Part shown: one piece after another, positions 32,453-35,256 of the stretch
Layout: every line of letters starts with the position of its first letter
Position numbering within the stretch: the stretch's first letter is position 1
NCBI GenBank assembly: GCA_003223115.1
Contig: QHXW01000036.1
Coordinates: 1 to 35,256 of the forward strand
From: Acidobacteriota bacterium
Lineage (GTDB): Bacteria > Acidobacteriota > Terriglobia > Bryobacterales > Bryobacteraceae
Reading direction: 5' to 3'
DNA length: 35,256 nucleotides
Translations under genes and position numbers: made by a program
The notes under the pieces: model-generated
The model's input: only the letters and a program-made list of their open reading frames with translations
What the model was told of the DNA's origin: nothing
The model's database searches: none

Positions 32453-33465
32453 ATGCCAGAGACAAGACCCAAGATTCCGCCTGAAGCCGCGTTCGAACGA
32501 TTCCTGCACGAAAAGCACGAGCGCGGCGAGAAGAAATACGAACACATCTCAGGCCGCATCGCAGTCGAGAACTTGCCATCCGACCACCTCTACCGGTGGA
32601 TTGCCGAGTGGATGAACCTTCAGCTTTCGGATGTTGGCGTGACCTCGACCGGGGGCGTCGCTCTGCCGCCGCTTCATTTTGAACTCGTGAGGGTAAACAA
32701 CGGTATCGCTGCGGCTCACACTTTCGAGGCCGTGGAATGGGGCTTCATCGTCATGACGCAGCCCATGTTCGACGAGATGTTGCGGCTTTCGCGGCTTGTA
32801 GTGTCTCAGAACGAGGCCTTCTTCAGCTTGCAGATCGCCCCTTCCGCCGATGCAGAGAAAACCGCCCGACTCCTGCTCCTGATGCAATTCTGCTTCGTCA
32901 GCGCTCACGAGTACTCGCACCTCGTGCGCCAGCATCTGGAGGATATCCGCCCCATGCCGACGTCCTCGGAGCCGTTTTGTCGCAAGCGCAAGAGATCGAT
33001 GCCGACGGGTACGGCATCTATCACGACCTGCCGTATTTTTTCAGTGGCGCCGGTCGCCCGCTTGCGTCGCGTCTGTTGAACACGTCGTCCTCCAAGTCTC
33101 TCGACAGCTCGATCCTGTCGTGCTTCCTCCTCGCCGGCATGATCCAGTTCTGTGCCCGCTGGGCCGGAAAGATACAGATCGAATCCGATCTCAGCACGGA
33201 ACACCCGCCCCTCCCTTTGCGCATCAACTACATGACGCTGTTTGTTGAGATGTGGTGCCGCGAGGTAGGCGGGCTGCCGACAACTTGGATGACAGACGGC
33301 ACGCTAAGAAATTACTTCTCCGCTGCTGCCGGGCTATTCCAGCCTGAGATGAAGACCGCATGGGATCAGCAGATAGTCTGGCTCAAAAGTCCAAACGGCG
33401 AGAACTACTGCGCCGAAATCAGAAAAGGCATCGACCGACTTCGCACCGGGAAGATTGAGCCATGA
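32453..33465 (+). pseudogene. Zinc metallopeptidase-like protein (Lit/U49- or M48-like), single frameshift
   Basis: GGAGGA at 32439-32444 fits the ATG at 32453. The first frame holds LLLMQFCFVSAHEYSHLVRQ, with the HEYSH zinc motif (HExxH). The second, in another frame from about 32954, holds ADVLGAVLSQAQEIDADGYG, where Glu in QEIDADGY would be the third zinc ligand, then LSTEHPPLPLRINYM and the end GIDRLRTGKIEP. Adding one C to the CCCC run at 32950-32953 joins them (D-I-R-P-H-A-D-V) into about 337 residues. HExxH with a downstream QE-ADxxxI motif is seen in Lit-type phage-exclusion peptidases as well as in M48 peptidases; I cannot tell which. It could be a real frameshift or a base-calling error. 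Confidence 0.75.
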
Positions 33466-33571
33466 ACCGCCTTCTCTTTCGGCGGAGCGACTGCCGTTCT
33501 AGTCGTCCGGCAAGCGCGTAAACGGCGCCGGTGGTATCAGGAACGGCCGCCGCGAATTGCGACCTTATGAT

Positions 33572-35002
33572 TCAGCGCACCGGTAGACTCTCCATGACTG
33601 GCGCGAAGCGGCTCATCGAGCACTCCGAATAGTTCGTGTACATCCCCAGATGCCCTACCATCCGCAACAGGATTCGGTCCACAAAGCTCAGCAGAGTGAA
33701 GAACTCATGCCCGGCATCGGCGAACCCAAGATCCTTGCCCTTGGCCGGGTCTTTTTCTGACAGGAACTTTCCCGTATGAACCAAGGAATTCCGCGATGCG
33801 ACAATCGCCTTGACGCTCTTCTCGTCTTCAACGAGGCCGAGTTGCTCAATCATATAGAGCACTACTCGGCGGAACGAGGGATCCCACTGCCCCAACTTGT
33901 CGCGAACTGCGCCCACGGCTTCCGGAGGAACATCGCTCTCTTTGAGCGCCGTCTTAATTACAGTCCCTATCTTCCTCCTCAGTGCTTGGGGTAGCATCGG
34001 TTCCCACACTTTTTCCGAATACTCATGAACAAAAAGATCCTTCAGCATCTCCAGCACAACGACCGTTTTAATGCCTCTCGCCTCGGCGTAGTCATTCTCA
34101 AGCCGGGCATCCAAAAAGGCGGCAATCAAACCATTCATCTTCCGCCAATCGCGGTTCTTAAATTGGTCAAGGCCGTGTTGAAGGAACTCCTGCAACATTC
34201 TTGTGTTTGCCTCGTAACCGAATTCTTTGATTGGCGCCACCCCCAGAGAGCAATAGGGTTTGGTGCGACGAGCGGCGTGCACGGTTCGTATGCGCTCGCC
34301 CTGCGCATTTAACCCGGTCGCGACGATCCATTCGATAACGGTTCCCGCAGCCACGGACATCAGCTTGCAGATCCGGACCGCCAGATCGAAAGGCCATTCC
34401 TTCGGTGCCCCGGCAGGGGTAGGGATGTACAACTCACAGGTCGGTACAATCGCCCGTGTTTGCCAGAGCGTCACGATCCGTTGCACATAATCTGGCAAGG
34501 GCGTGATCTCCACGTCTACGCTTTGGCCGTCGATGATCAAAGCCATTCGATGGGGCGGCGGGTGGTGCGGTGGCTCGCCGAGATGCGTAAAAGGTGAAAA
34601 CGCGAAGTTTGTCAGCAGATACCGGTGCGAATTTGTCGGCGGCTCCTTGTCGAAAACAGCAATCTTGCCAGGCAGAAAATACATCGAACCATATCCATCG
34701 CTGTCGAGAGACAACGGCCTGCCGCCGCGTTCCGTGTCCATCACAACTGTCAAGCCAGCCGCTGTCGTTCCGCGAAAACCCGCGGAGCCGCCTGTGTCCA
34801 GGAGAGCAAGCAAGTGAAAAGCAAAGTCGTTCGGGAGTATGCGGTGGCAGAGAAGCTGTACCATACCGTTGCCGTCCAGGTCTGCCCGAAATTGGCAGGC
34901 TATACGGGCCCCGTTTTCAATCGTCAGATACCCAGCCCCCTCGTAGCTGGCGACGGCGTCCTGACTGTTGAACGCGAAACCTTCCTTCAGACGAACTAGC
35001 AT
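33572..35002 (-). CDS. Large protein with C-terminal HEPN motif (ApeA-like candidate)
   Basis: 476 residues from the ATG at 35002; a longer in-frame start at 35131 adds an Arg-rich, atypical 43 residues and has no better ribosome site. The N-terminal two-thirds are beta-rich (DAVASYEGAGYLTIENGARI; MALIIDGQSVDVEITPLPDY; RIVTLWQTRAIVPTCELYIP). The C-terminal third is helical and contains KAIVASRNSLVHTGKFL: RNSLVH fits the HEPN Rx4-6H ribonuclease motif (residues 404-409). The layout, an unknown sensor-like front and a HEPN back, resembles ApeA-type abortive-infection proteins. It converges on the metallopeptidase gene. Family assignment is inferred from motif and layout only. Confidence 0.7.
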   Translation of the reverse strand: MLVRLKEGFAFNSQDAVASYEGAGYLTIENGARIACQFRADLDGNGMVQLLCHRILPNDFAFHLLALLDTGGSAGFRGTTAAGLTVVMDTERGGRPLSLDSDGYGSMYFLPGKIAVFDKEPPTNSHRYLLTNFAFSPFTHLGEPPHHPPPHRMALIIDGQSVDVEITPLPDYVQRIVTLWQTRAIVPTCELYIPTPAGAPKEWPFDLAVRICKLMSVAAGTVIEWIVATGLNAQGERIRTVHAARRTKPYCSLGVAPIKEFGYEANTRMLQEFLQHGLDQFKNRDWRKMNGLIAAFLDARLENDYAEARGIKTVVVLEMLKDLFVHEYSEKVWEPMLPQALRRKIGTVIKTALKESDVPPEAVGAVRDKLGQWDPSFRRVVLYMIEQLGLVEDEKSVKAIVASRNSLVHTGKFLSEKDPAKGKDLGFADAGHEFFTLLSFVDRILLRMVGHLGMYTNYSECSMSRFAPVMESLPVR

Positions 35003-35067
35003 GCGCGCATGATAACAGCCCGCACCAATGGCTTCCCCCTGCTCGGCACCAACCCGAAAATAGTGAC

Positions 35068-35229
35068 GTGGACGGCGTCGTCTGGCTAAACTGCACGCCC
35101 GTAATTCATAATCGAAAAGTGCTGCAGGCAAAAGTGAGAGCAGTCGCCAGCTTCGGCGACGACCCGACGAAGATTGAAATCATTCGGGTGCGGCTACTTT
35201 GGAACGACGGTCCAGTCGGCCGGATATAG
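35068..35229 (+). CDS. Small hypothetical protein, doubtful
   Basis: A GTG at 35068 opens a 53-codon frame with VVWLNCTPVIHNRKVLQAKV and IEIIRVRLLWNDGPVGRI before TAG. The frame is open upstream to 34999. Composition is protein-like but I do not recognise it, and no ribosome site is clear. It would be divergent from the HEPN gene. It may be part of a decayed gene. Confidence 0.25.
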   Translation: MDGVVWLNCTPVIHNRKVLQAKVRAVASFGDDPTKIEIIRVRLLWNDGPVGRI

Positions 35230-35256
35230 CCGCTGTTGATCCTGCTCGATGTGGAA

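Noticed and set aside
1-35256. CRISPR array or insertion sequence
   Set aside because: No regularly spaced short repeats, no transposase, and no terminal inverted repeats with target duplications were seen.

Overview
The window is a GC-rich stretch of bacterial chromosome. It is dense with xenobiotic-response and efflux operons on the left and accessory, partly decayed genes on the right. The gene families (DHA2 and RND pumps under TetR control, small dehydrogenases and hydrolases, a sigma-54 regulator, tandem tRNA-end repeats) suit a soil Gram-negative bacterium. The style of the TetR-controlled RND cluster makes Acidobacteriota my best guess, but no marker gene fixes the taxon.

Region 1 (1-6970). 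A tripartite efflux operon runs leftward: TolC-like protein, EmrA-like adaptor, then the start of a DHA2-family MFS pump. It is divergent from a TetR regulator (TetR1). TetR1 is followed by a MaoC-like hydratase, a zinc alcohol dehydrogenase, a short-chain dehydrogenase (SDR) and a RidA-like protein. Four copies of a 15-bp element, consensus GACCGANTGGTCTCA, lie in the divergent promoter (three) and ahead of the alcohol dehydrogenase (one). This is very probably the TetR1 regulon. The MFS gene lacks about 20 residues around transmembrane segment 4.

Region 2 (6971-18801). A second set of four 22-bp palindromic elements lies ahead of an SDR-hydrolase-cupin operon, a second TetR (TetR2), a solo Clp-type AAA+ ATPase, and an RND pump operon (outer-membrane lipoprotein, adaptor, inner-membrane pump). 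A 142-bp promoter segment is duplicated ahead of the ATPase and the pump. A 215-bp SDR-tail plus leader segment is duplicated on either side of the hydrolase. The ATPase keeps a ClpP-docking-like LGF loop, so the regulon may couple efflux to regulated proteolysis. An anti-sigma-factor-like ATPase closes the region.

Region 3 (19398-31640). Two direct repeats of about 155 bp, each starting with a tRNA 3' end (T-arm, acceptor, CCA), bound about 12 kb of cargo. The cargo is a VOC protein, DUF427 protein, MOSC/ferredoxin-reductase fusion, DoxX, TMEM175-like channel, flavin disulfide reductase, alpha/beta hydrolase, GAF/sigma-54 activator, and a frameshifted AbiE toxin-antitoxin pair. A plausible sigma-54 promoter and two upstream palindromes precede the hydrolase gene.

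Region 4 (31641-35256). This looks like a small defence-type cargo: an unknown protein, a zinc metallopeptidase-like gene with a frameshift in a C run, and a large protein ending in a HEPN RNSLVH motif. The two tRNA-end repeats suggest tandem islands, each with its att-like end on the left.

All calls rest on reading the sequence and remembered family motifs; no database search was run.
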